The position numbers and the translations under genes were made by a program. Source: Plotosus lineatus (Eukaryota > Chordata > Actinopteri > Siluriformes > Plotosidae). Taken from it: 64,000 nt of DNA. Below are positions 1-10,159 of the stretch, piece after piece (the first letter of the stretch is position 1; the number at the start of each line of letters is the position of its first letter). The notes under the pieces were generated by a model. It was given only the letters and a program-made list of their open reading frames with translations. It did no database searches and was not told the DNA's origin. The stretch is taken from assembly GCA_024760905.1 (NCBI GenBank), contig CM045734.1:45326064-45390063 (forward strand), in the 5' to 3' direction.

Positions 1-290
1 TCTGCCGTAGAGAGCGTCCGGACCTACTGCTGTACAGTGCGGCTCAGCAGCTGTACTGCAGAGGACAGGAAGGCCTTGGAGTGGGTGGTGAGGATGGCAG
101 AGCAGGTGATTGGAAAAACACTACCCCCACCCACCCCCACCCCACCCGTGACACTATCAGGGACCCCAATCACCATGGACACACCCTTTTTCTTCCCTTT
201 TCCCTCCGAAAAAGGGTACAGGACTCTGAAAACAAAAACTGACAGACTCAAGAACAGCTTTTACCGGTGTGTATTTCTTTTTATAATTGT
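1..290 (+). mobile_element. 3' end fragment of a CR1/L2/Rex1-like LINE
   Basis: Read in frame 1 from the window edge, this gives the end of a LINE polyprotein: a segment with SCTAEDRKALEWVVRMAEQ at codons 14-32, then a C-rich interruption, then a basic stretch with RTLKTKTDRLKNSF near 218-259. The pattern of an AEDRKAL..VVR..E.IIG block followed by a YRTLK..T.RLKNSF block is typical of the C-terminus of CR1/L2/Rex1-type fish LINEs. That family assignment comes from memory of the pattern and not from a search. The element is cut by the left edge of the window, so its 5' extent is unknown. Confidence 0.55.
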
Positions 291-465
291 TGTTAAACAA
301 AGAGCTGCTAAACTGACTTTCATTGCTCATGCAACGGTTGACAATAAAGATCTCTTTAATCTTTATTTTGAGTTAAAAAAAAAAAAAAAGACAGGCAGAA
401 AGAAAGAAAAAGTGGCTATTATCTTGCAGTCGATCTTTCACCTTGTCCCTGCTGAAAGAAATTGA

Positions 466-880
466 TTAAATGCTTCAAGTAAATGGACCATTTTATTACT
501 GATGGAAACTTTCAGAAAAAGACAGACTACTTTTGTACGTAATCAGTCAGGTAGGCCGTGTGTACAGTAATGGAGTGAGGATCACTGGAACAAAGTTAAT
601 GTTTACCAGGATGTTGAGTGACGTGTCTTAGGTCTTGTACACATGCGAACTGCAGTTAAAGGACAATTTCCAGGACAACTCCTTTGCTTAATTTTGAAAA
701 GTTCACTTTATAAGTGTATTTTACGAGGTGCATTTATCATCATGTAATTCAGAATTCCAGTTGTTATGAAGTATTCTCTTGAAAAAAATTAAATATCACC
801 ACACAGCTTCTTAAAATGCACCGTATTATTCATTCACTAAATTTCTAAGCTGTTTAATCCTGTTAGGCTTGCGGGGAGGC
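466..880. other. No gene seen
   Basis: This is AT-rich sequence with no recognisable coding, RNA or repeat signature. Confidence 0.5.
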
Positions 881-1340
881 TGTGCCTATTTTAGCCGACT
901 ATTTCTGTTTTCTGTTTTTGGACTATGGGAGTAAACCGGAGTACCTGCATTAACCCCATGCAAACACAAGGAGAACATATACACTGTACTGTATTATGAT
1001 GATGATGATGATAATAATAATAAATGACGATAACAATCCATGATTTTCTGTACCACTGTATTATTTATATGTCAGGGTCATGGGGGACGCTGGAGCCAGT
1101 GTCAAGGCAGTGGCCTTGGGTGAGAGAGAGGTGGGGTACAATTCATCTTCATCTGTTGAAGGGTTAACATAGATTCAAACTAACTACCATTCACATTCAC
1201 ATCTGTGGAAGATTTTTGAAAGACAGTTGACTTAATGTGCATGTCTTTGGACTATGGGACCAAGCCTCAGTACATGGTGGAAACCTACACAAGCATAGGA
1301 GACCTGCAAACTCCACAGTGATTCGAACACTAACCTCCTC
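881..1340 (+). repeat. Decayed L2-like LINE tail relics
   Basis: Two degraded stretches (about 893-985 and 1186-1335) carry the fish-wide motif GTCTTTGGACTATGGGA followed by a cAaactCcacag block. This is the usual 3' part of old L2-like repeats. A related stretch lies at 6180-6435. No reading frame survives. Confidence 0.45.
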
Positions 1341-1350
1341 ACTGTGCCCC

Positions 1351-1354
1351 GAAT

Positions 1355-1392
<38 letters not shown>
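1351..1392. repeat. (AAT)n microsatellite
   Basis: A run of about 13 AAT units lies directly upstream of the SINE head at 1400. Confidence 0.95.
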
Positions 1393-1394
<2 letters not shown>

Positions 1395-1399
1395 GCAGT

Positions 1400-1956
1400 G
1401 GGGGCAGTGGTGGTCTAGTGGTATAAGGCGCCGGATCGCTGATCCAAAGGTTGGGGGTTCGAGTCCCACTCTCCACAAGGTTGTCACTGTCCCCCCCCCC
1501 CCCCCCCCGTGCAGCTAACTGGGTTATCAAAGGCCGGCCATGTCTCTCACTGTCTATGGCAGGGGTGCTCAATCCTGCTCCTGGAGATCTACCTTCCAGA
1601 TGACTTTATCTCCAACCATAATGTGGCCCATGTGACATGTAAGATCCAGTCAGGTCTTGATGAGATGATTGGATGGTTAGGTGGGCGTGATTAGGGTTGG
1701 AGTGAATGTCTTCTGGGAGGTAGATCTCCAGGAGCAGGATTGAGCACCCCTGGTCTATGGTGTGAGGCATGTAAAAGAACCATTGCTGACTTTCGACAAG
1801 AGTAGGCTGCAAAGCCGTCAGCGTGTTTCCGCCCTGCGATGGCCTGGCGAGCTGTCCAGGGTGTACTCTGCCCTCGCCCTGAGTTGGCTGGGATGGGCAC
1901 CAGCCTCCCCGTGACCCTAATTAGGATGAAGCGGTTACAGAAAATGAACTGAAATG
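1400..1956 (+). mobile_element. tRNA-headed SINE, subfamily II (second tail), with nested hAT MITE
   Basis: The element starts with a tRNA-like Pol III promoter: an A box in TGGTCTAGTGGTATAAGGCG and a perfect B box, GGTTCGAGTCC, near 1456. The shared SINE body follows (GCAGCTAACTGGGTTATCAA, then the ACCATTGCTGACTTTCG block). From about 1835 the tail is not the RTE-type tail of the major subfamily. It is a block of GATGGCCTGGCGAGCTGTCC type ending in GAAAATGAA repeats. The flanks share AATAATGGCAG (about 1389-1399 and 1957-1966), a likely target duplication. A 193 bp MITE interrupts the body at 1560-1752. Confidence 0.8.
1560..1752. mobile_element. hAT-type MITE (193 bp) inside the SINE
   Basis: Both ends carry near-perfect terminal inverted repeats of about 35 bp. 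The left begins CAGGGGTGCTCAATCCTGCT and the right ends AGCAGGATTGAGCACCCCTG. An exact 8 bp duplication, GTCTATGG, flanks it at 1552-1559 and 1753-1760. An 8 bp duplication and CAGGG...CCCTG ends are the signature of the hAT superfamily. It has no coding capacity, so it must have been mobilised in trans. It cleanly interrupts the SINE body, so it is younger than that SINE. Confidence 0.9.
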
Positions 1957-1960
1957 AATA

Positions 1961-2300
1961 ATGGCAGTAGTGGTCTGGTGGTACAGTGCTGGATTACTGA
2001 TCCCAATGTTGGGGGTTCAAGCCCTACTATCAATGGCTTGTCACTGCTGTCCCTCCAGTGCAGCGAACTGGGTTATCAAAGGCTGGCCATGTCTCTGACT
2101 GTCTGTGGTGAGAAGCATGTAAAAGAACCATTGCTGACTTTCATCAAGAGTAAGCTGTATAGCCGTCAGCATGTTTCTGCCCTGTGATGGCCTAGTGAAC
2201 TGTCCAGGGTGTACTTTCCCCTCACCCAAAACCGGTTGAGATTGGCACCAGCCTTCATTTGACCCGAATTAGGGTTACTCAGTTCAGAAAATGAATGAAT
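1961..2300 (+). mobile_element. tRNA-headed SINE, subfamily II
   Basis: This is a diverged copy directly downstream of the previous SINE. The head reads AGTAGTGGTCTGGTGGTACA, with a B box relic GGTTCAAGCCC. The body GGGTTATCAAAGGCTGGCCA and the CTGTCCAGGGTGTACT tail block are present, and it ends in an AAAATGAATGAATG repeat. It has no RTE-type tail. Confidence 0.8.
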
Positions 2301-2607
2301 GTATAATAACAATATTAAGAAATATTATGAAATTAAACTTGGTCAGCTTTGTAAAGGAGCACATTGTACACGTTATATAGACGAGTATGATTGCTTGCAA
2401 GACCAAGTGTGAGTAGACAAACTCTCAATGCAAAAAAAGTGGAGTGTTAGCTCAGGAGAATACATTTGTATGCCAGGCTTGGTCGGCTGAACCAGTCATC
2501 TGTTCGGGCAGCTTTCGGGTTGCTCGACTGATAGCAAGCAGTGTTTTTTTTTTTTTTTTTCATTTCCAGACTTTTTTCTGTAAAGGTCCTAGAAAGGGCT
2601 ACTAATA

Positions 2608-3326
2608 CAGTCGGCCCCCAACAAGACCCCTGTGTACGAAACCCCCAGGTTACGAAAATCATTTCCCTGAGTTCCCGTCCCCGAGATACGAAACAACCCC
2701 CTCTTACGAAAAGAAATTCAAAATTCAAACGCGCCAATCAAAATTTCACACGATGCACGAGTTGCCCTCTCATTGGCTGGCTCTCAACATCCCGCCCCAC
2801 TGGCCTCCCAGATAGAGACTGAAGGAAGCTTCACTCTTTAGTTTAGGTTTTTAAGTTGTTTAATTCAGTAAATGTTGAATAAATGTGGGCGCATTTGAGC
2901 TCATCTGGAATTACGATCCCTCAAGGAATCAAATTAAAGTTGAGTTTGTGAAGCAGGGAATGCGCTTTGAATTCCACGTCTTGTGGGCATGAGAGAGAGA
3001 GATAAAGAGAGAGAGAGAGAGAGACAATGTTGTGTGTGTGTGTGTGTGTGTGTGTGTTAATAAAAATGTCTAATAATGGTTTAATTAATAAATATGTTAA
3101 TAAAAAGTTTAAATGGTTTAATAAATAATTTTCTTTTACTTTTAACACATATTTCATACAAAATTGGTGTACTTTTATTATTTTTAAAGGGTTTATTCAG
3201 TCCAAAGACTGGAGCCTTGGAACAAATTAGGCGTTTAACATGTAAGACGCGACCCCTACTTACGAAATCCCCGCAATACGAAACGGGCCCTGGAACGGAT
3301 TAATTTCGTAAATTGGGGACTGACTG
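2608..3326 (+). mobile_element. Tigger/pogo-type non-autonomous element, family B copy 1
   Basis: The element begins CAGTCGGCCCCCAACAAG and ends GGGGACTGACTG, and it is flanked by TA on both sides (2606-2607 and 3327-3328), as expected for Tc1/mariner-pogo elements. The ends are rich in TACGAAA repeats in opposite orientation. A central (GA)n plus (TG)n microsatellite at 2993-3057 lies where another copy (53308-54077) also has one. No transposase is encoded. Confidence 0.8.
2993..3057. repeat. (GA)n and (TG)n microsatellite
   Basis: A GA run followed by about 14 TG units lies inside the family B element. Confidence 0.95.
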
Positions 3327-3520
3327 TATTTAGTTATGCGTGGCTTACTGGAAAACAATAAATGTTTAGGCAGCCCTGCAACTGTCACACTTTTTCTGTT
3401 ACAAACTGACCTCGGCCCCCTATCAGAGAAGGGAAAAGTTAAGTGGCCCTCACAGGAAAAAGTTTGGGGACTCCTGGTATAAATGCTTATAATAACAATT
3501 AAACATTAAAAAAAAAAAAA

Positions 3521-3880
3521 TGTCTGTCTTCCTTTCGGCTTTTTCCCTTTTACTCAGGAGTCGCCACAGCGAATCATCTGATTCGCACGTTTGATTTGGC
3601 AGAGGTTTTTACGTCAGCTGCCCTTCCCGTCACAACCCTTTTTAGCAAGGGACAGAAACACGCTGACGGCTTTGCAGCTACTCTTTACGAAAGTCAGCAA
3701 TGGTTCTTTTACATGCCTCTCACCATAGACAGTGAGAGACATGGCCCGCCTTTGATAACCCAGTTAGCTGCACTGGGGGGGACAGTGACAACCTTGTGGA
3801 GAGTGGGACTCAAACCCCCAACCTTTGGATCAGCGATCCAGTGCCCTGTGCCCTATACCACTAGACCACCACTGTTCCCA
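3521..3880 (-). mobile_element. tRNA-headed SINE, RTE-tail subfamily I
   Basis: Read on the minus strand, the element has the tRNA-like head with an A box (GGTCTAGTGGTATAGGGCAC) and a B box relic, the common body, the LINE-5'-like block and the RTE-type tail ending CCGAAAGGAAGACAGACA. CATTAAAAAAAAA flanks it on both sides, a probable poly(A)-rich target duplication. It sits inside the family A element. Confidence 0.85.
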
Positions 3881-3915
3881 TTAAAAAAAAATGTATGAGA
3901 TGTAAATATTAACCT

Positions 3916-3919
<4 letters not shown>

Positions 3920-3949
<30 letters not shown>
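3920..3949. repeat. (CA)n microsatellite
   Basis: About 15 CA units lie inside the family A element. Confidence 0.95.
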
Positions 3950-3951
<2 letters not shown>

Positions 3952-4329
3952 GCACCTCACAAAATGTCAGTAGTTTTGATGGGAGGTTTTGGGTTGTTTG
4001 TTATTTTTGTTTGTTTGTTTTTGTTGCATAATTGGCCTTGTTTTGAGGCATTTTTCTTAACTTTCCGCCTATTCTTCCTTAATTTCCTTATTTTTTTAAT
4101 TCGATGAATTGTATAAAAAAAAAAAAAAAAAAAAAAAACCTCGTGACGCACTGAATCCGCACGAATTTCAGCGCGAGGTCGCGACGGCTCCCTGTGCGTA
4201 TATGTAGGTAATCCACTTTCTGCTGGTGGATTCCTGCACGTGTCTGCTCGGTCTGTATGCAAAAGTCATGTAAAGCCAAAAAAAACCCCCCAAAAAACTA
4301 ATTCTTCACTTGGGGTGTTATAGACGGAT

Positions 4330-5100
4330 TGATGACGTAAGACAGTGTTGAACGTGAGAAGTCCAGTCGCTTCTCGATGCCGGGGGTGTAATCCGAGCAC
4401 CTGAGCTCGTGCGCGTCACGCCACGTTCATTGTTGCACGAGAGCCGACGGTCCTGCCTTGCGCGCATGCGCACACGGTGGGGGCAAACTGCAAATGCAAA
4501 ACTGGTAGAGCTCAGTCGGACGGAGGTGGAGAGTCAGAGTTGTTTGGGTTTTTGTTTTGTTTTGGGTTTTTTTTTTTTTTTTTTTTACAAAACCAAAAAC
4601 TTTGTGAAACCAATACGGAATTGGACCTGCGGGAGAGAAACCAACGAAGTGTGAGAGCTGGGAAGTTGATGAGAACCCTGCAGAACTCCGAACGCGTGTG
4701 GAGAAGAGGTCAGTCTCATGAATGTTCCCTTCAAGCTCGTGCCGCATTGTTATCGCCGCACCAGCGCGTGTTTCACGTGTCGCGCGAATTCGGCTTGTGC
4801 GTATCATCGCGCCGCGTGTTTGGGTTTGCTGGTTCCGTTTGGTACCAAATATTCCGAGAGCCCGTCTCTCGTCTGACGTTGAAGTCTCACCCCGAAGATG
4901 AGCCCTGGAGCTCGGTGGAGTTATTTGATCGCGCGCTTGTGTTTCTTTTTAATTATGGCGTGCTGGCGCGCGCGCGCACACACACACGCGCACACCTGTT
5001 CTCATTTGCTCTCAGAAGCTCCACACGCTTCCCATCCTGGTTCCGGTTGTTTGTTTCTGTTGGTGAAAGTAGTGACGTTTGTAGAACACCGTCAGAGTGA
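4330..5100 (+). promoter_or_regulatory. CpG island, candidate vertebrate promoter
   Basis: By eye, roughly 60 CpG dinucleotides fall in about 770 bases, while the surrounding tens of kilobases are CpG-poor. A perfect NRF1 palindrome, CGCGCATGCGCA, lies at 4461-4472. NRF1 sites in CpG islands mark many housekeeping promoters in vertebrates. A donor-like GAAGAG|GTCAGT occurs at about 4709, so a plus-strand untranslated first exon from about 4490 to 4708 is possible. Open frames across the island are interrupted by poly-T, lack recognisable domains and are treated as chance. The gene it might drive is not visible in the window. Confidence 0.5.
4461..4472. promoter_or_regulatory. NRF1-type palindromic site
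   Basis: CGCGCATGCGCA matches the YGCGCAYGCGCR consensus exactly and lies in the CpG island. Confidence 0.6.
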
Positions 5101-5335
5101 GCCCTCATGGTCCTCATAAGCTTGAGAGAAGCCTTCTGGACTTTTAACCTTTAACCTTTTCATAATGCACGTGCTTTCATTCTTCACTGTTCCTGTGAGA
5201 GGTGCAATTAAATCCTCTGGAGCATGTATTAAATATAATGAAATTAACATTCTGCATTTACAAAATAAAATAAAAACGAAGTGTAAACCATGAAGTTTAA
5301 ACTGTATTTGATGACCAGGACCTTTTACTTGGAAA

Positions 5336-5609
5336 GCACAAGTAAGATGTTTTGGAGACAAAGTCAGAGAAGCTAGATTGAGATGGTTTGGACATGTACA
5401 GAGGAGGGATAGTGAGTATATTGGTAGTAGGATGCTGAGGTTGGAACCACCAGGCAGAAGGCCTAGAGGGAGACCATTAATGGACGTGGTGACGGAGGAC
5501 ATGAAGGCAGATGGTGTAAGAGAAGAAGATGCAGAGGATAGGGTGAGATGGAGGCAGATGATTCGCTGTGGCTGAAGGGAACAGCCGAAAGGAAAAGAAG
5601 AAGGAGATC
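5336..5609 (+). mobile_element. RTE LINE 3' fragment (copy A)
   Basis: This 5'-truncated copy keeps only the last part of the LINE polyprotein: RWFGHVQRRDSEYIGSRM, then a proline/arginine-rich PGRRPRGRP block, then a degraded EDRVRWRQMIRCG end. The tail is GAACAGCCGAAAGGAAAAGAAG. TTTACTTGGAAA flanks it at 5324-5335 and 5610-5621 as the target duplication. A short deletion removed part of the GCGACCCCTGAAGGG motif at the stop codon. Confidence 0.85.
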
Positions 5610-5720
5610 TTTACTTGGAAATTTAAGGAGCTGCTAGGTTTTACCAAGTATCTCACTAAACCACTCAGTCACTTATTTCCTGAATCAATTATAGTACAGT
5701 AATCCTACTAGGGTTTCAGG

Positions 5721-6172
5721 GAGGTGGAGTCAGTGACGTAGTGGTTAGGGTGCTGCTTATGATCTGGAGGTTGTGTTCGAATCCCAGTTTAGACCCCCAC
5801 CGTGCTAAGACCACTGGGCAAGGTGTTGACTACAAGTGTGCCTCTGTTCACCCTGCAATATAAATGGGTACTGTATTTTTCTTTTCCGGCCTTTGATAAC
5901 CCAGTTAGCTGCACTGGAGGGGCAGTGACAACCTTGTGGAGAGTGGGACATGAATCTAGAACTTTAGGATCAGCGATCTAGCGCCCTTTGCCACTAGGCC
6001 ACCACTGCCCCCCCCCCCAGCAGTATAAATGGGTACCAGTAAAAATATACTGAGAAGGTAACTTGCGATGGACTAGCGTCCTATCCAGGAGGAGTTGAAC
6101 TCCTGGTTGCTTCACGCTATGGAAACCGGGGATAAGCACCAGCCTGATGAGCCACTAGGACCTGAAAAAGAA
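5721..6172 (+). mobile_element. tRNA-headed SINE family III, interrupted
   Basis: The head has an A-box-like GACGTAGTGGTTAGGGTGCT and a B box GTTCGAATCCC. The body includes CTGGGCAAGGTGTTGACTAC and AACTTGCGATGGACTAGCGT and ends near GATGAGCCACTAGGACCTGA. The same family occurs uninterrupted at 61199-61485. A fragment of SINE subfamily I sits inside it at 5875-6019. Confidence 0.7.
5875..6019 (-). mobile_element. SINE subfamily I fragment nested in SINE III
   Basis: The minus strand carries the head (CAGTGGTGGCCTAGTGG) and part of the body up to GGGTTATCAAAGGCC. Only a few bases of the tail remain, so an internal deletion joined tail and body. Copies of an ATATAAATGGGTAC-type duplication flank it at about 5857-5871 and 6022-6036. 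The intact family III copy at 61 kb shows a single copy at that point, confirming insertion. Confidence 0.75.
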
Positions 6173-6179
6173 ATCCAAC

Positions 6180-6435
6180 AGGGATGCATGGAGGCTTAAG
6201 CTTATTTGTGCTGACACTGGGCGAAGGCACCCTGAACAGCTCGCCAGACCATCACAGGGCAACGCATACACACCTGCTCACATTCTGTCTCGCACACCTT
6301 GGGGTAATTTGGAACAGCCAGTTAGCCTGATGTGCATGTCTGTAGACTGTGGGAGGAAACTGAAGTACATGTAGGGAACCCATTCAAGCATGGGGAGAAC
6401 ATGCAAACTTGTCCTATTCCACAACAAGTCGAACC
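6180..6435 (+). repeat. L2-like LINE tail relic
   Basis: The stretch reads CACCCTGAACAGCTCGCCAG, then CATGTCTGTAGACTGTGGGA, then GGGGAGAACATGCAAACT. This order is typical of decayed L2-like tails in fish genomes. The reading frames across it are not conserved. Confidence 0.5.
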
Positions 6436-9400
6436 AAGGACCTTCTTGTTGTGAGGTGGACATGGTCGCCATGTGTGTCACCCTGAATGAACCAGCTACA
6501 GGCTTTCTGGAGATTTTTTCCGACAAACAAATAGGGTGTCCAAGATATTTACACAACACTGTATGGTATGGGGTAAATGCATGGAAGTGTTTAGCAAACA
6601 CACTTGTTTGTGAATTTTTAATTGTGGAAAAAAGTATCTGCAGGTTTTCCATTTACTAACTTGAGAGCAATTAACATAGAGTTAAACGTTTGCATCTTGG
6701 TTGGAAGACTTCCAACAATACAAGTTTGACCCTGACCAATCATTGTTCATGTCATTGCATGTCATCAGGGAGGAGGGTCAAGAACTTGTCAGTCATGGTT
6801 ATAGAAGCAATGGCAAGAATTGCACCAGAGGAGTTGTCAAACTAGGCGAGAGATATAAATGATCTGACGTTAGACCTTTTCAGTAGCGTGTTTATTGGGT
6901 GCCCCAGAGGCCACATCGCTGTTTTCCTACTATGCTGCACGACAAAGCCATTTGTTGCTTTTGACATGTATTCAGGCTTCATGCTGGAATAATTCGGCAA
7001 TGATAAACTCTGGCTGAAACCATTCTCTCTACCACTACTCATTTTTCCTGCTGGTTTGGGATCAGATCAGTGAGCCTTTGGTCCCAAACCTGTTTGGACA
7101 TTAGGCCACTGTCCTCTGGTTACTTTTCATAGTCCAAAATGGTGCATATTATGCTAAGTGGTTGTTTAAAATTGTCCATAGCTTTGAGTGTGTATAGTTG
7201 TTTGCGTTTGCCCTGTGATGGATTGGCGGGTTATCTACGGTGTACTCTGCCTTTATTAGTGGGATTAGGTGGTTTTGCAAATAAATGATTTTGGCAGTCC
7301 TGAAATAAAATTCTTGATGGTGAAAAAAAGAGGGACAAACCTGTAGTTGTATTGCCTTTGTTTGTTTTTTTTTTCCTCCTGTAGAAATGTGCATGTAGTG
7401 TCCTGTTAAAACTTTCTTCTTCAGACAAATAACAGTCCAATTATAAAGCAATACATCAGTGTTTCACGCTGAAAGTTTTATAAATGTAAAAAAAAAAAAA
7501 AAAAAAGATGTAGCATTGAGATTGCCACCCTGGCAGCAGTTAAGTGTATAGCTTAATGCTATACTTTCTGAGCTTGTAGATCTGATAACGGCAATGAAAG
7601 CCTTTCCTACCGAATTGAAAGTGAGCTAAAGTTTCTCATGTTCACCCCTGGTGTCTGTGTGAGTTTCCTCTGGATTCTGCAGTTTTCTCCCATCTCCAAA
7701 AAACATGCGAACAGGAGGACTGGTTCTGATAAAATGCCTCAAGGAGTGAACACCCAGTGTTCAAGGACTATGCTCTGGCCCACTGCAAACATGACCAGGA
7801 CAAAGCAGTTTCAGAAAGTGAGAGAACGTCATGCTTGAAAAAAATGATGCAGTATATATTATAATTAATTAACAAATAATACTTTTTCTATTGCTCCGAA
7901 AGAAGGTTAAGTGATTCATGGCTTCCTGCTGAGTGAAGCAGGAATTCCTTTGGGGTCTTCAGATCCCTGGAGAGGATATGGTTTCCAGCAATATTTCCTC
8001 CTGTTGGAATTTCCAGGAAGTTTTTCACTTATCTTTAACACTGGCCTTAAAGTGATGTCAAGCGGAAACACCTAATGTGTTATAAAGGGCAAAATATGGC
8101 TTTCCTTTATAGTAGTGGGTTCCGAGTAGTTCTCAAATGTACACATTTCTTTTTGTTTCAAATTAAGTAATAGAATCCTATAAGTATTTTTTGTAAATAT
8201 AGTGGTTTTGACCTTTTGTACAGTTTGGACATGCTGTGTCTTACAGCATTGAGACAGAAGAATGCGTGTGCGAGAGAGAGAGAGAGAGAGAGATAGAGAG
8301 ACCTACACTGAACAAAAACATTATTATGTGATGGTGAAAGGGGTTGTCATCAACTTTCACATATTGCTTCAGAAAATGAAGCCTGTTGTTGTGCACATCT
8401 GAAGCATGGGACCGCACTCCCCTGTTCTCTTTGCGTTTCATCAGAAGACAATTTTTGGATTCTTTCTTTGCCAATTACTAGAGTAGAAATGTGGGAACAA
8501 ATCCACGTCCAAATCTGGGCAAGCCTTGTCCTGCAATGTTGGAAGATTAGAAGTTGAAAGTTGGCTCCTACAGCGAGAATCACTTTAAATATTTATATAT
8601 TCAGAGATAAAAAGAATGGATTCAGTGTAAAAGTTGATTGCGTGGACAACATAATGAAAGACTGCATTGAAGAATAAGAACAAAAAATGTATCTTCCAGT
8701 TTTTATGTCTGGATCCCAAAAAGTTACTTGTGCAAGTTTTTTTCCTCTTATTTTTAAAACTTTTTAAAAAACAGGGTGCAGTTGTGTTCCATGGTGAAAG
8801 TCACTGTGTGACTGTGTTTATTCGAGTGTTAAATGTGCTGGATGCATGGAAAATGAAGACAATGGTGCTATTAATTGTGTGTGAATATTTAATAGATTCA
8901 CTGTGCTGGTTTGAGTTTGCATAATTGTATAATTTGGGCTTTGAAGGGTCATGTTTCTGAGGTTATTTGAAGTCTATTTTAAGCCCATAGCTATGTATCT
9001 TGCATTTGACCTTCATTAACTGTCTAAGTTGTGTACTGAGGCCAGGCTAAAAAAACCTTTCTTGGCAATAACATGATAAACCATGACCATGGAGGGAGAA
9101 TTTTTATTTTATTTTTTTTGCCTGTGCAGGCCACCAGGGATTCGTGGGGAAGTTTTTCATACATCATTCTATGTTATGTATGTGATGTAAACACAGTAGA
9201 ATGAAATAAATCTTATATCTGAAATCAGATCAAAGTTTATTCTTTTAATATTGTAATCAGCAGAGTGTCAAGGTTTCTTCAACATATCAACTTTTAATAT
9301 TGCACTTAACAACTAACAAATACCTTCGTCACGCTCCGTGCTGTTGCTGACGATTTATTCGTATAAATAAGCTAACTTGTATTTGTTTGAAAATGTCAGA

Positions 9401-9886
9401 AAACATGTTGCTCAATTTGAAACACATTAATTTATTTATTATTTTCACTTTGGGACCTTTAATAGTGACAGAGAACAGTTTTTAGCCTCATCATTGTCCC
9501 CTTCCATCATGCTTTCTGCCATTGTTGTTAAGACGGTACTGGCCAATGAGAATCGCTGTTTCACTGAACTGGTCACTTTTGGTCACTTTTCAGTACGGCG
9601 CATGATAGGGGACACATTGATTATACAGATATTTCCTTCTCGTGGTTTTTTTGAACACAACCGGCCGGTATATTTTTATTTTTTGTGTCTGTGAATGCTC
9701 AGGTGGGGTTTTTATGTACAATTTCGGCCAAACCAGCCATGTTACCGCCAACAAAGAGATTTTTAAGGCTGGCCTGCAAAGGTTAATATTAAGCCCCTTC
9801 CACAAAACCAAAGCTGTTGTTGGAATAAACATGGGATACACAACAAATTTTCATTCCCACACAGTCTTTCAGAACAGTGAAATAAT
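6436..9886. other. Mostly unique DNA, no gene seen
   Basis: No coding gene was recognised on either strand. Two small relics are visible: a SINE-II/L2-like tail piece at about 7196-7290 (CCCTGTGATGGATTGGCGGG) and a reversed L2-like piece at about 7612-7712. A (GA)n run lies at 8272-8292. Confidence 0.5.
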
Positions 9887-10159
9887 GGGGTTTCAAGCCC
9901 CACTACATTCAGGTTGTCACTGCTGTCCCCATGCAGCTAACTGGGTTATCAAAGGTCGGCCATATCTCTCACTGTCTATGGTGAAAGGCATGTAAAAGAA
10001 CCATTGCTGACTTTCGTCAAGAAAGGGTTTCTGCCCTCTAATGGCCTTCCAAGCTGTCCAGGGAGTACAGTACTTTCCCTCATCCAGAGTTGGTTGAGAT
10101 GGGTGCCAGTCTCCAGTCACCCTAATTAGTATTAAGCGGTTGAGAAAATGAATGAATGA
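9887..10159 (+). mobile_element. SINE subfamily II, 5'-truncated
   Basis: The copy begins at the B-box side of the head (GGGTTTCAAGCCCCACT). It has the common body with GGGTTATCAAAGGTCGGCCA, then the second-type tail CCAAGCTGTCCAGGGAGTAC, and it ends in AAAATGAATGAATG. The LINE-5'-like block and the RTE tail are absent. Confidence 0.8.

Larger units (their letters stand above)
3479..4180 (-). mobile_element. Tigger-type element, family A copy, truncated, with nested SINE
   Basis: The interior matches the reversed family A copy at 15211-15691: a TTATAATAACAATTAAACATT block, a (CA)n run at 3920-3949, TTTTGATGGGAGGTTTTGGG and an AATTGGCC..GTTTT block. The left terminal repeat is missing, so the copy is truncated on that side. 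The SINE at 3521-3880 was inserted into it. The right border near 4180 is approximate. Confidence 0.6.

Noticed and set aside
4477..5100. A 207-codon open frame across the CpG island
   Set aside because: It runs through poly-T and CA repeats, has no domain pattern and overlaps other frames of similar quality. CpG-rich DNA is poor in stop codons, so it is probably chance.
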